Assembly (NCBI RefSeq): GCF_025465945.1
Contig: NZ_JANLNW010000064.1
Coordinates: forward strand, 1 to 64,000
Source of the DNA: Pseudomonas sp. 6D_7.1_Bac1
GTDB lineage: Bacteria > Pseudomonadota > Gammaproteobacteria > Pseudomonadales > Pseudomonadaceae
Length of the DNA stretch: 64,000 nucleotides
Direction of reading: 5' to 3'
Within the stretch, counting starts at the first letter, position 1. The number at the start of each line of letters is the position of its first letter. The notes beneath the pieces are model-generated. The model searched no databases, was not told the origin of the DNA, and saw only the letters and a list, made by a program, of their open reading frames with translations. This document shows, piece after piece, positions 46,758 through 55,204 of this stretch. Made by a program: the position numbers and the translations under genes.

Positions 46758-49034
46758 TCAGAAATCAACCGATGCTGAAAGCTGAAGGGTACGCGGCGCG
46801 CCCAGGCCGCCGGACAGGCCACTGCCGTCGCCGCCGCTGTAGGAACCGATCCAGTATGCCCGGTTGGCGATGTTCTCTACGTTAGCCCGTAAGGTCACAG
46901 GTTTGGACATGACTTTGGTGGTGTACCGACCGCCCACATCGAAAACGGTGTAAGACGGCAACTCCATCCGATGGTCGTCCGTGACGTAGCGGCTGCCTAC
47001 GTAGTTCGTGCCTGCGGTCAGGGTCAGCCCAGGAACCCTCTCCAGGTCGTACTCGGCCCCCAGCTTGGCGATGATCTTCGGAACGCCGGTCACCTGATTG
47101 CCTTCGTTCGCCGCTACCAGCGCCTTCGTCAACACCGCCTGCGTGTAGGAAACACCGCCCATCAAACGCAGATCTGGTTGTGCCTCACCGAAGAAGTTCC
47201 ATTCCACGCCACGGTTGCGCTGCTCACCGTTTACGCCAAAAATGTTGGTGACCGGGTCGGTAAAGGTGCTGGGTTTTTCGATCTGGAACACGGCCAACGT
47301 GGTGGCGAACGTCCCCAGGTCAAGCTTGGCGCCCACTTCATACTGCTTTGTCTGAATCGGGCTCAGGACTTCACCCGGGTTGGCTGCCGTCGTCGGAGCC
47401 GCCCCCCCCTTAGACAGACCTTCGATGTAGTTCGCGTAGACCGACACATCGTCGGTCACCTTGACCAGCAACGCGGTAGCCGGCGAAACACGGCTCTCGT
47501 TGTAGTGAGAGGTTCTGACGCGCGCCGGTGTCAGGTTCGAGCTTTCCACTGTCTGATTCCGCAAGCCCAGCGTCCATTGGATATGGCCATCAAGGAACGA
47601 AAGGGTATCGAGCAAAGCAACACTGCCCAGTTTGTCTTCGGTCCGGGAGGTGACAGCGCCGAATTTACCCAAGGGCGGCGTTGGGCCGAAGTCAAGGTTG
47701 TAGTAGTTGGTGGTCACGTAGTTGGGTATCTGAAGATCCTTGTAGCTCATCTGCGACTTGTACTGAGTGGCCACCAGCGACCAGTCGTGGCCTACGGGAC
47801 CGGTGTCGAATCTGCCCTTCAGGCCAGCCTCGCCCGATTTCTGGGTACCCTGCCCATCCGAGCGATAAGCCAGAACGTTGATATCACCGGCGTTGTTGAC
47901 CAGCGTGTCGCGCGTCATCAGGGCGTTGCGGCCACCGTCCCTCTGCCCATAGGCCGCAAAGGCGGTGAGCGAGTCATTCAAATCGACCTCGCCTCTGAGC
48001 AAGAAGGTTTCGGTGTCGTTGGTGGTGTAGGCCCAGTCAGGTGCCAGCGCGTAATCACCCTTCTTCGCGCGGGGTACTTGGGTGACCTTAGGGTTGATCG
48101 AGGCAATACCGAAATAGTTGGCGCCCTCCAGATGTTCACGTTGCTTGTAGGCGTCCAACGACAGGCGGATGCGCTCGGCGCGCCAGTCCAGGCCCAGCGC
48201 ATTGAGCTGCATGTTTTGTTTCTGATCGTCCACGGCGGTGTCGCCGTCGCGGTACACCCCGTTGTAGCGGATACCAAACTGATTCTGCTCGCCAAAGCGC
48301 CGACCCACGTCGGCATGCGCACCGTATAAACCATTGGATTCAAAAGATGTCGTCAGACGTGTCAGGGGTTCGTCGCTTGCGCGCTTGGGCACCATATTGA
48401 TGCTGCCCGCGACGCTACCATCGGGCGGCATGCCGTTCAGCAGAGCGGACGGGCCCTTGAGCACTTCGATGCGCTCGGCCAGCTCGGTCGCGCCGCGCAG
48501 GTTCGGCGCCATACCGATCAGGCCGTTGTAGGTGATGTCGTTGGCGCTGGTATTGAAGCCACGAATGAAGAAGGTTTCGATGATGGCCCGTTTGGAGGGG
48601 ACGTTCACCGATGGGTCGGTTGCACCGATGACCGAACCGATGTCCTTCGCCTGGTGGTTGCGCACGAAGTCATCGGTGTAGCTGATGGCGCTGAAGGGAG
48701 TCTCCATAAAGTCCTTGGTGCCCAGCAGCCCGACTCGACTGCCAGTGGCAACCTGCCCTCCCGCATACGCGGGCGGCAGGTCTCCGGATGCACCCATAGT
48801 GCCCTCCACCGTCGTTTCGGACAGGACAAGGCCACCTTCGCCAGTGTCCGTCCGGGACTGCGTTGACGGCTCAGGGGCAGGCGCAGCGGCCACGGCCATA
48901 GATCCCCCGGTCAGACCCAGCAGCAGCGCCATCTGTACGGCAGAGAAAGTGCGATTCAAGGTAAACGAAAAAGCGCGTTGCGTAGCCTGCGATGAATCAG
49001 GGTTGGCGCGACGTGGGCGGCCGTGTTCCGACAT
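46758..49034 (-). CDS. TonB-dependent ferric-siderophore receptor
   Basis: 758-residue outer-membrane receptor. After an extended signal region ending near AVAAAP (about 52), the plug domain runs from about 105 (SRVGLLGTKDFMETPFSAIS, FFIRGFNTSANDITYNGL, VLKGPSALLNGM). The 22-strand barrel ends with LQLSASVDF and terminal Phe. The region between signal and plug is too short for an STN signalling domain, so it is a plain transporter. AAAGGA precedes the ATG ideally. It imports the ferric form of the siderophore made and transported by the adjacent genes. The position corresponds to bauA/fatA in acinetobactin and anguibactin loci. It has its own promoter with a candidate ECF element. Confidence 0.92.
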   Translation of the reverse strand: MSEHGRPRRANPDSSQATQRAFSFTLNRTFSAVQMALLLGLTGGSMAVAAAPAPEPSTQSRTDTGEGGLVLSETTVEGTMGASGDLPPAYAGGQVATGSRVGLLGTKDFMETPFSAISYTDDFVRNHQAKDIGSVIGATDPSVNVPSKRAIIETFFIRGFNTSANDITYNGLIGMAPNLRGATELAERIEVLKGPSALLNGMPPDGSVAGSINMVPKRASDEPLTRLTTSFESNGLYGAHADVGRRFGEQNQFGIRYNGVYRDGDTAVDDQKQNMQLNALGLDWRAERIRLSLDAYKQREHLEGANYFGIASINPKVTQVPRAKKGDYALAPDWAYTTNDTETFLLRGEVDLNDSLTAFAAYGQRDGGRNALMTRDTLVNNAGDINVLAYRSDGQGTQKSGEAGLKGRFDTGPVGHDWSLVATQYKSQMSYKDLQIPNYVTTNYYNLDFGPTPPLGKFGAVTSRTEDKLGSVALLDTLSFLDGHIQWTLGLRNQTVESSNLTPARVRTSHYNESRVSPATALLVKVTDDVSVYANYIEGLSKGGAAPTTAANPGEVLSPIQTKQYEVGAKLDLGTFATTLAVFQIEKPSTFTDPVTNIFGVNGEQRNRGVEWNFFGEAQPDLRLMGGVSYTQAVLTKALVAANEGNQVTGVPKIIAKLGAEYDLERVPGLTLTAGTNYVGSRYVTDDHRMELPSYTVFDVGGRYTTKVMSKPVTLRANVENIANRAYWIGSYSGGDGSGLSGGLGAPRTLQLSASVDF

Positions 49035-49079
49035 GCTGGATTCCTTTCGATACGAAGAGTTGGAGTGCATTCACTAGGT

Positions 49080-49108
49080 TTCCGTACCAGAACGCCAAAT
49101 CCTCAATC
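49080..49108 (-). promoter_or_regulatory. Candidate ECF-sigma promoter of the receptor gene
   Basis: On the minus strand GATTGAGGATTT is followed by GCGT and ends with CGGAA, with 16 bases between TTGAGG (-35-like, 49106-49101) and CGGAA (-10-like, 49084-49080). Of these 29 bases, 23 are identical to the element before the exporter operon at 57077-57105. The inferred start is about 38 bases ahead of the receptor ATG. Confidence 0.6.
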
Positions 49109-49126
49109 TAAATGATAAATATTTGC
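49108..49126. promoter_or_regulatory. Possible Fur box upstream of the receptor
   Basis: CTAAATGATAAATATTTGC matches the 19-bp Fur consensus at 12 positions, including the AATGATAA core. It abuts the ECF-like -35 element. Direct Fur control is plausible but not proven. Confidence 0.4.
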
Positions 49127-49247
49127 ATCAATTACCACTGAGAACACTCGAAGGGTCTGGATCAGTGGGGATTGGGGGCACCGGCATCAGTCGCAGGCCA
49201 GTAGCAAAGGCAGGTGGCAAGCCGCCTGAAGAATTGTTCGCCGCGCA

Positions 49248-49628
49248 CTATTCGCAATGTCGCCCGCTACACCGTTGCTCCAATATCGCTTTTGCTCCAG
49301 TGGTCAGGCCGTAGCTCTTGTCGTGATTGCAGGCAATGACGCCCACGGAACAAAGGCGCTTGAGCGCGTCACGAACGCTGATGAGCGATAACGCCAGCGC
49401 TCCAAGTTGATCATGTACCGACTTCGCATCCACCGTCGTCCCGCTGACAGCCGCAGCGCATAAAACATTAATGATTTTGAAGCGCAGTAAGCTGGTACGT
49501 AGCCCATAGCGATAAAGCATCTCGCGAATGTGCTCGTTGTTACTGTCGCAATCGAAGGGGCGATGCGTGGATGAGCTTTGCCATTGCCGGGACGCTGGAG
49601 CTTCTTCCGAGGCTGATCTGTGGTACAT
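49248..49628 (-). CDS. Fur-like winged-helix protein lacking the metal-binding domain
   Basis: 126-residue protein. Residues about 35-115 resemble the N-terminal DNA-binding domain of Fur (EMLYRYGLRTSLLRFKIINVL, SVHDQLGALALSLISVRDAL and RLCSVGVIACN, like Fur's helix-turn-helix and wing). The dimerisation/metal domain with its His/Cys ligands is missing and the protein ends RCSGRHCE. The N-terminal 30 residues are polar and low in structure. It sits between the receptor gene and the transport operon in a siderophore locus. It could compete with Fur, act as a DNA-binding modulator, or be a remnant. The ribosome site is weak (GGA). Confidence 0.6.
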   Translation of the reverse strand: MYHRSASEEAPASRQWQSSSTHRPFDCDSNNEHIREMLYRYGLRTSLLRFKIINVLCAAAVSGTTVDAKSVHDQLGALALSLISVRDALKRLCSVGVIACNHDKSYGLTTGAKAILEQRCSGRHCE

Positions 49629-49731
49629 GCGAATAGTCCATTTCTATTGTTTTAGACGCCATGGTGGCTGCCGTGCCTGAAATCACCGATGGCGACCTCC
49701 CCATGACCGAAGCAAAATGCGAAATCCACAA

Positions 49732-49764
49732 AAAGGGCCGGCGCCTGAATAGCACCAGCCCTTT
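49732..49764 (-). terminator. Rho-independent terminator of the siderophore transport operon
   Basis: On the minus strand AAAGGGCTGGTGC pairs with GCGCCGGCCCTTT (two G-U pairs) around a seven-base loop and continues into U5. It lies 23 bases after the binding-protein stop and ends the six-gene operon. Confidence 0.85.
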
Positions 49765-49787
49765 GTGCTGCAGATACACGTTGCGAA

Positions 49788-50771
49788 TCAGCCCTTGTAG
49801 CCCTGAACCACCTCGTCAGCCATTCGATTGAGACAGGTCACGCTAGCGGTACACAGATACCAGGTCTGAGCGTCGACAAAGATCACATGGCCGTTATTCC
49901 AGGCCTTGGTCTTGCGCAGCAGCGGGTTATCCAGGCTCTTGATGTCCAATGCCGGACGATGCTCCATCACTGCGGTACGGTCGATTACATAGAGAATGTC
50001 GGGATCGGCCTGCTGGATAAATTCATTGGAAATGGGCTGTCCATGCAAACCGGCTTCGATGTCCTGGCTGGCCGGTTTCACGCCCAAGGTGTCGAAGATA
50101 AAGCCGTAGCGCGACTTCACACCGTAGGAGGTGAAGGCCCCGTTGTTATGCAGCACGATCAACGCTTTCTCGGGACGCCCTTCGGTGACGCGCCGGGTCT
50201 GTTCCACCTTCGCTTCCATTTCAGCGACCTTCTGACGGGCCAGTTCCTCTTTGCCGAGGATGCGTCCCAAGAGGGTCAAATGCTCCTTGGCTGTGCCGAT
50301 GAGATTGCCTTGTTTGTTGGTCAGGTCCACGTCGTCGTAGACGGTCGGGGCGATCTGGCTGAGCTCCTTATAGCTTTGTGCCTGGAGCGGAGAGATCAGG
50401 ATCAGGTCGGGCTTGAGTGCATGCAACCGCTCGAGATTAGGCTGAACAGTCGACCCTACATCCATAACATTCGAGTCGTCACGGTACTGGGTAAGAAAGC
50501 TGGTGACGTAGTCCTTCGCGATGCCCACCACCGGTGCCCCCAGCTGATCGAGTGTATCGAGCTCGCTCATATCGAAGGCCACTACGCGCTCGGGTAGTTT
50601 AGTCACTACGGTTGTGCCCAGAGGGTGCTCGATCTTGACCGGCTCGTAGTGCGCCTGTGCACTCACTGGCGGTGTGGCCTCTGCCGCCGGCTTGTCACAT
50701 CCCTGCAGTCCGGCCGCTACGGCCATTGCCAGTAGCACTCCACAGAGTTTTTTCGCGTGATCAGTGCTCAT
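49788..50771 (-). CDS. Ferric-siderophore ABC transporter binding lipoprotein (FatB/BauB/CeuE-like)
   Basis: 327-residue periplasmic binding protein. The lipobox LQGC places the lipidated Cys25. The mature part has the catecholate-siderophore binding pattern of the FatB/CeuE/YclQ group: VKIEHPLGTTVV, PERVVAFDMSELDTLDQLG, LKPDLILISPLQ and LDIKSLDNPLLR. It is the last gene of the operon and its ATG overlaps the ATPase stop (ATGA). Permease, permease, ATPase, binding protein is the order of ceuBCDE and of bauDCEB. It should hand the ferric siderophore to the FatD/FatC-type permease. Confidence 0.88.
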   Translation of the reverse strand: MSTDHAKKLCGVLLAMAVAAGLQGCDKPAAEATPPVSAQAHYEPVKIEHPLGTTVVTKLPERVVAFDMSELDTLDQLGAPVVGIAKDYVTSFLTQYRDDSNVMDVGSTVQPNLERLHALKPDLILISPLQAQSYKELSQIAPTVYDDVDLTNKQGNLIGTAKEHLTLLGRILGKEELARQKVAEMEAKVEQTRRVTEGRPEKALIVLHNNGAFTSYGVKSRYGFIFDTLGVKPASQDIEAGLHGQPISNEFIQQADPDILYVIDRTAVMEHRPALDIKSLDNPLLRKTKAWNNGHVIFVDAQTWYLCTASVTCLNRMADEVVQGYKG

Positions 50772-51550
50772 ATCAGTTCCCTTGACGGTGATGGGTTGAA
50801 GTAGTTGCAGACGAACCCTTGTTCGCTCTGCAGGATTTCGAAATCCAGATCAAAGAGTTCGCGCAGGTGCGCCTCGGTAACAACCTCCGCGACCGGGCCG
50901 TGGCAGTGAATTCCCCCGCCTTTCATGGCAACGATATGATCGGAATAGTTGGCCGCGAAGTTGATGTCATGGACCACCAGAATCACTGTGCGGCCTTGCT
51001 CATCACACAAGCGACGCAGGGCCCGCATGATTTGTACGCCATGCTTCATGTCGAGGTTGTTGAGCGGCTCGTCCAGCAACAGGTAATCCGTTTGCTGGGC
51101 AATGGTCATCGCCAGGAACGCCATCTGCCGTTGTCCGCCGCTGAGCTCGTCGATGTAGCAAAGGCGCAGGGACTGCAAAGACAAGAACTCGATGGCCTCG
51201 TCGATAGCCTCGCGATCCTGGGCGGTAAGCGCTCCACGACTGTAGGGGAAGCGCCCGAAGGCAACCAGTTCCTCGACGGTCAGGCGCAGGTTGAAGTCCG
51301 GGGACTGACGCAAGGTGGCCACGCGCTTGGCATAGTCGCGAACGGGCACATCCGAAATGCTGCGCCCGCCAATCAGAACGTCGCCACGGGTCGGCGCAAG
51401 GAGGCGTGCGATCAACATCAGCAGCGTGGTCTTGCCCGCCCCGTTTGGACCGATCAGCGACGTGACCTGCCCCGGTGGAAACTGGACGCTGACGTCACTA
51501 AGGACATGCCTGGTGCCATAGGCCTTGTAAACGTGATTGAGGGAGATCAT
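50768..51550 (-). CDS. Ferric-siderophore ABC transporter ATPase (BauE/CeuD-like)
   Basis: 260-residue ATPase of the FepC/CeuD type. It starts MISLNHVYKAYGTRHVLSDV, with Walker A GPNGAGKTT, signature LSGGQRQMAF and Walker B YLLLDEP. The ATG at 51550 overlaps the permease stop by four bases, which makes upstream in-frame starts (to 51694) unlikely. It powers uptake of the ferric siderophore across the inner membrane with the two permeases encoded just before it. Confidence 0.9.
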   Translation of the reverse strand: MISLNHVYKAYGTRHVLSDVSVQFPPGQVTSLIGPNGAGKTTLLMLIARLLAPTRGDVLIGGRSISDVPVRDYAKRVATLRQSPDFNLRLTVEELVAFGRFPYSRGALTAQDREAIDEAIEFLSLQSLRLCYIDELSGGQRQMAFLAMTIAQQTDYLLLDEPLNNLDMKHGVQIMRALRRLCDEQGRTVILVVHDINFAANYSDHIVAMKGGGIHCHGPVAEVVTEAHLRELFDLDFEILQSEQGFVCNYFNPSPSRELI

Positions 51551-52497
51551 GGGGTGCCTCGGGTTCGAATCATCAGCGCGAGGAAATACACACCACACAC
51601 CAGGTTGATGAGAATGCTGACGGAGGTGTTGTAGTTGAATAGCTGCTCGACCAGGTACTGGGCGACAATGAAAATGCCAATGGCGATGGCGCAACTCATG
51701 GGCAACGTGACCCGGTGCGAAGCGGTTCGGGCAAGCGCATATGAGATGTTCGCAACGAACACTCCCATGAATGCCGTCGGCCCGACGAGGCTCGTCGAGA
51801 CCGCCACCAGGATTGCGATAAGTGCCAGTTGAAGCCGCACGCTGCGTGGGTAATCGACCCCCAGGGAAATAGCTTGGTCACGCCCCAGGGAAAGCACATC
51901 GAGCACCGGCAGGGTTCGTTGGGCGATGCAGCACACCGCGGCCACCAGCACGCCCGAATAGATCACTTGCCCAGGTTGCGCCTTGTTGAAGGAGGCGTAG
52001 TTGAATCCTTGGAAAATCGAGAATTCTCCGGGGCTGATCTTCAACTGGATAAATTGGGTAAACGTCCCCATCACCATGCTCAGTACCAGCCCCAACAGGA
52101 GCAGCAGGTACACGTTGTTGCTCCCGTCACGGAACAGCCAACGGTGAATGAGCCATGAATAGCCGAGCATCAACAGGACCGACAACAAGACGTTACCGTT
52201 ACGCCCCAGCAACACCAGGCTCTGGGTGCCCAGCACCAGAATCAGCAGTGCCTGGAACAGCAGGTAGATCGCCTCATACCCCATGATCGCCGGCGTCAGT
52301 ATCCGGTTGCCGGCAATGGTCTGGAAAATCACCGACGAATAGGCAATGCACACCCCGGCAATGCACATCGCCGCCAAACGAGTGAGTCGCTTGGGAATGA
52401 CGTAGTCGAAGTCGAGGCCGGACCCCAGCAACAGGAATGCGATCGCCAGCGCCAGAACCAGCAGCCAGAGACCATAACGGGAAGCCACGCGCCTCAT
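51547..52497 (-). CDS. Ferric-siderophore ABC transporter permease (FatC/BauC/CeuC-like)
   Basis: 316-residue FecCD-family permease with about nine hydrophobic segments (LWLLVLALAIAFLLLGSGLD, MCIAGVCIAYSSVIFQTIAG, TSLVGPTAFMGVFVANISYA). It has the conserved coupling-region sequence around GRDQAISLGVDYPRSVRLQ. The ATG overlaps the preceding permease stop (ATGA). It pairs with the FatD-like product to form the channel. Confidence 0.9.
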   Translation of the reverse strand: MRRVASRYGLWLLVLALAIAFLLLGSGLDFDYVIPKRLTRLAAMCIAGVCIAYSSVIFQTIAGNRILTPAIMGYEAIYLLFQALLILVLGTQSLVLLGRNGNVLLSVLLMLGYSWLIHRWLFRDGSNNVYLLLLLGLVLSMVMGTFTQFIQLKISPGEFSIFQGFNYASFNKAQPGQVIYSGVLVAAVCCIAQRTLPVLDVLSLGRDQAISLGVDYPRSVRLQLALIAILVAVSTSLVGPTAFMGVFVANISYALARTASHRVTLPMSCAIAIGIFIVAQYLVEQLFNYNTSVSILINLVCGVYFLALMIRTRGTP

Positions 52498-53438
52498 GTG
52501 TACTTCCTGATCAGCAGCACAAGGAACAATATGCCGCCCACGCTGCCGGCGGTGAGGCCGATGGGCACTTCAAAGGGGTAGATCAGCAGGCGGCCGAGGA
52601 TATCGCAGGCCAATAACAACGACGCGCCACACAAGGCGACGATGGGCAATGTTCGCTCCAGGTTTTCGCCGTAGTGCAGCGCTACCAGGTTGGGAATCAC
52701 CAACCCGACAAAGGGGATCGCCCCCACGGTGATGACCGTGGCGGAAACAGTGACCGCCACGAGCATCAGACCTAGCGCCGCATTGGCTGCGTAGTTCAGG
52801 CCCAGGCTGCTGGCCATGCCCTCGCCCATCCCCAGTACAGTAAACCGGTGCGCATAAATGTAGGTGAGCACGACGATCGGCAGAACCAGATAGATGATCT
52901 CGTAATTGCCCTGGACGATCTTGGAGAAGTCACCGAGCATCCAACCCTGCATGCTCTGCAAGATGTTGTGACGGTAGGCGTAGAACTCGGCGATGGCACT
53001 CAATACGCTGCCGTACATCAGACCTATGACCGGAACCATCACCGTATTCTTGAACTTGATACGGCGGATGATCGCGACATAGATCAGGCTTGCGGCAAAG
53101 CAGAACGCCAGGGCAAACAGCATCCTGCCGGCAGCACCTGCGGCGGGGGCCACCGTCAGTGAAATCAGAATGCCCAGCTTTGCGGCATCCAGTCCGCCGG
53201 AAGTGGCGGGCTCGACGAACCGATTACGCACAATCTGCTGCAGGATCACGCCGCAGACGGCCAGCCCTACCCCGGTGAGTATCAGGGCAGCGAGGCGCGG
53301 AAGGCGACTGGCGGTCAGTGTCAGCCAGGCATCGTCGGAAAATGTGTAAAGTGCTGTCCAGGAGACCTGCTTGACTCCCACCATCAGCGAAAGGCAACAG
53401 AGCACAACAAACAGGATCAGTAAGGCTGCACGACTCAA
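52494..53438 (-). CDS. Ferric-siderophore ABC transporter permease (FatD/BauD/CeuB-like)
   Basis: 314-residue FecCD-family permease. Characteristic segments are GVGLAVCGVILQQIVRNRFV, PATSGGLDAAKLGIL, GMGEGMASSLGLNY and VGAIPFVGLVIPNLVALHYG. Translation starts at a TTG that overlaps the exporter stop (TTGA), with GAGG seven bases upstream. There is no gap to the preceding ABC gene, so uptake and the ABC pair are made from one message. Confidence 0.88.
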   Translation of the reverse strand: MSRAALLILFVVLCCLSLMVGVKQVSWTALYTFSDDAWLTLTASRLPRLAALILTGVGLAVCGVILQQIVRNRFVEPATSGGLDAAKLGILISLTVAPAAGAAGRMLFALAFCFAASLIYVAIIRRIKFKNTVMVPVIGLMYGSVLSAIAEFYAYRHNILQSMQGWMLGDFSKIVQGNYEIIYLVLPIVVLTYIYAHRFTVLGMGEGMASSLGLNYAANAALGLMLVAVTVSATVITVGAIPFVGLVIPNLVALHYGENLERTLPIVALCGASLLLACDILGRLLIYPFEVPIGLTAGSVGGILFLVLLIRKYT

Positions 53439-55204
53439 GAATCGTCCTCACTGCCAAACGCCCCGGCAATGCGCCAGCCCTTTGCAGCCCGGCGCTGGGC
53501 GAGAAAGTGCGCGTAGAGCCCTGGCTTGGCACTCAATTGCGCGTGGGAACCTTGCTCGCTGATCCGGCCGTTATCGAGCACCAGAATCTGGTCGGCCATG
53601 GCCACCGTCGAGAGCTGGTGCGCGATGACGATCAGCGTACGTGTACCACGCAAGCGTGCCAGTGCCTCAGCGATAGCGGCCTGATTCTCGGCGTCGAGCG
53701 CGGCGGTGGCCTCATCGACCAACAGAATCGGGGCATCCTTGATCAGCGCACGGGCGATGGAAATCCGCTGACGCTCGCCGCCGGACAGTCGGGCGCCGCC
53801 CTCGCCCACGGGTGTATCCAGGCCTTGAGGTAGTCGCTCGATGATCTCCACGACGCCGGCTTGTCTTGCCGCTTCCATCACCTGGGCATCGCTGGCATCG
53901 GGTTTGCCGATGCGGATGTTGTCGGCGATGCTGCCCTGGAACAGGTAAGCATCCTGGAAGATCTGACTGATCTGGCCGGCCAGTTGCTCGCCGGACATCT
54001 GGCGTACATCCACACCGCCTACGATCACAGAGCCCTGAGTCACGTCGAAGAAACGCGCGATCAGCCTCACCAGCGTGGTCTTGCCCGAGCCGGAAGCGCC
54101 GACCAGAGCGGTCATGCTACCTGGCTCGATACGCAGGCTGACATCCCGTAATACATCAGCCTGGTCCTTGGCATAACGAAAGCTCACGTTGCGCAGTTCG
54201 ACGGACGCATCGACTGGCGCCTGTGGCGTCCGCGGCTCAGGCAGGGGCTTGACCGCAAAGATCTCACGCACGGCTCCCAACTGGCCGCGCGCGCCACGCA
54301 GCACCTCGCTATAGCCAGCCACTTCCAGCAGCGGATCGATAAAGCGACTGACCAGCAGCAGTGCAACAATGACAGCGATGACCGACCCCGCCTCCAGGCT
54401 TGCGCCCAACAGCTCACCCAGCCATAGCGTGGCGGCCACCAGCAAGACCGCGAAGCTCGCCTGTACAGCCCAGGCATTGAACACCACCGACATCGCCGAG
54501 ACATGAATCAACCGTCTCGCGGAGTGCTGCTGGCGGCCGATAGCCTGCTCAAGAAACTGTGTGCCACCGTCCTCGCCATTGAACGCCCGCAGCACCGATT
54601 GCGCTTGGGCGAACTCGACCATGCGCTGGCTGGTGTGGGCCGCGTTGTGCTGGAAGTCCTGGTCTGCACGCTGACCCAAGCGAGCGGTCAACACAAAGAC
54701 ACCCAACAGGATCGGCAGCATCACCAGCGCGATCAGGCCCATTTGCCAGTGCAGGGCGAACAGCGCAATGAGGATCACTACCGGCGTGACCACGCCTGTA
54801 ATCAGCGGCGTGAAAACGTGGGCGGGAAGCTGAGCCATTTCCATCATGCCCTGGGACGCGACATGGCTTAGCCGCGCGGTGTTTTGTGCGGTGAACCAAC
54901 CCACCGGCAAACGCGCCACATGGTCGCCGAGCCGATGGCGGCCCCGCTGGAGAACGGCGATGCCTACACGGATACCGGCTTTCTCCACTGTGCGTCGTAG
55001 TGCCCAGCAAATCACCACGCCGATCACCAGCGCGACCAACCATTGCCCCGCTGCGCGCGTTTCACTGCCCAGCAGGCTGGTGAGTATCGGCACCAGGGTG
55101 ACAATCGTCAGTCCGCAGAGCAGACCGTAGACCAGAGTCATATAGAGATAGCGCCGCAGTACCGGGGCATCTTCACCCAGCAGTTGAATAAAGGTTTTCA
55201 GCAT
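53435..55204 (-). CDS. ABC transporter permease-ATPase, YbtP/PchH/BarA-type subunit
   Basis: 589-residue half-transporter: six-helix membrane domain (to about 315) and an ATPase with Walker A GASGSGKTT, signature LSGGERQR, Walker B ILLVDEA and the H-loop VIAHQLS. It belongs to the exporter-fold group that includes YbtP/YbtQ, IrtA/IrtB, PchH/PchI and the acinetobactin proteins BarA/BarB. Members act either as inner-membrane siderophore importers or as siderophore efflux pumps. It should form a heterodimer with the gene upstream, whose stop it overlaps by seven bases (ATGCTGA). Confidence 0.85.
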   Translation of the reverse strand: MLKTFIQLLGEDAPVLRRYLYMTLVYGLLCGLTIVTLVPILTSLLGSETRAAGQWLVALVIGVVICWALRRTVEKAGIRVGIAVLQRGRHRLGDHVARLPVGWFTAQNTARLSHVASQGMMEMAQLPAHVFTPLITGVVTPVVILIALFALHWQMGLIALVMLPILLGVFVLTARLGQRADQDFQHNAAHTSQRMVEFAQAQSVLRAFNGEDGGTQFLEQAIGRQQHSARRLIHVSAMSVVFNAWAVQASFAVLLVAATLWLGELLGASLEAGSVIAVIVALLLVSRFIDPLLEVAGYSEVLRGARGQLGAVREIFAVKPLPEPRTPQAPVDASVELRNVSFRYAKDQADVLRDVSLRIEPGSMTALVGASGSGKTTLVRLIARFFDVTQGSVIVGGVDVRQMSGEQLAGQISQIFQDAYLFQGSIADNIRIGKPDASDAQVMEAARQAGVVEIIERLPQGLDTPVGEGGARLSGGERQRISIARALIKDAPILLVDEATAALDAENQAAIAEALARLRGTRTLIVIAHQLSTVAMADQILVLDNGRISEQGSHAQLSAKPGLYAHFLAQRRAAKGWRIAGAFGSEDDS

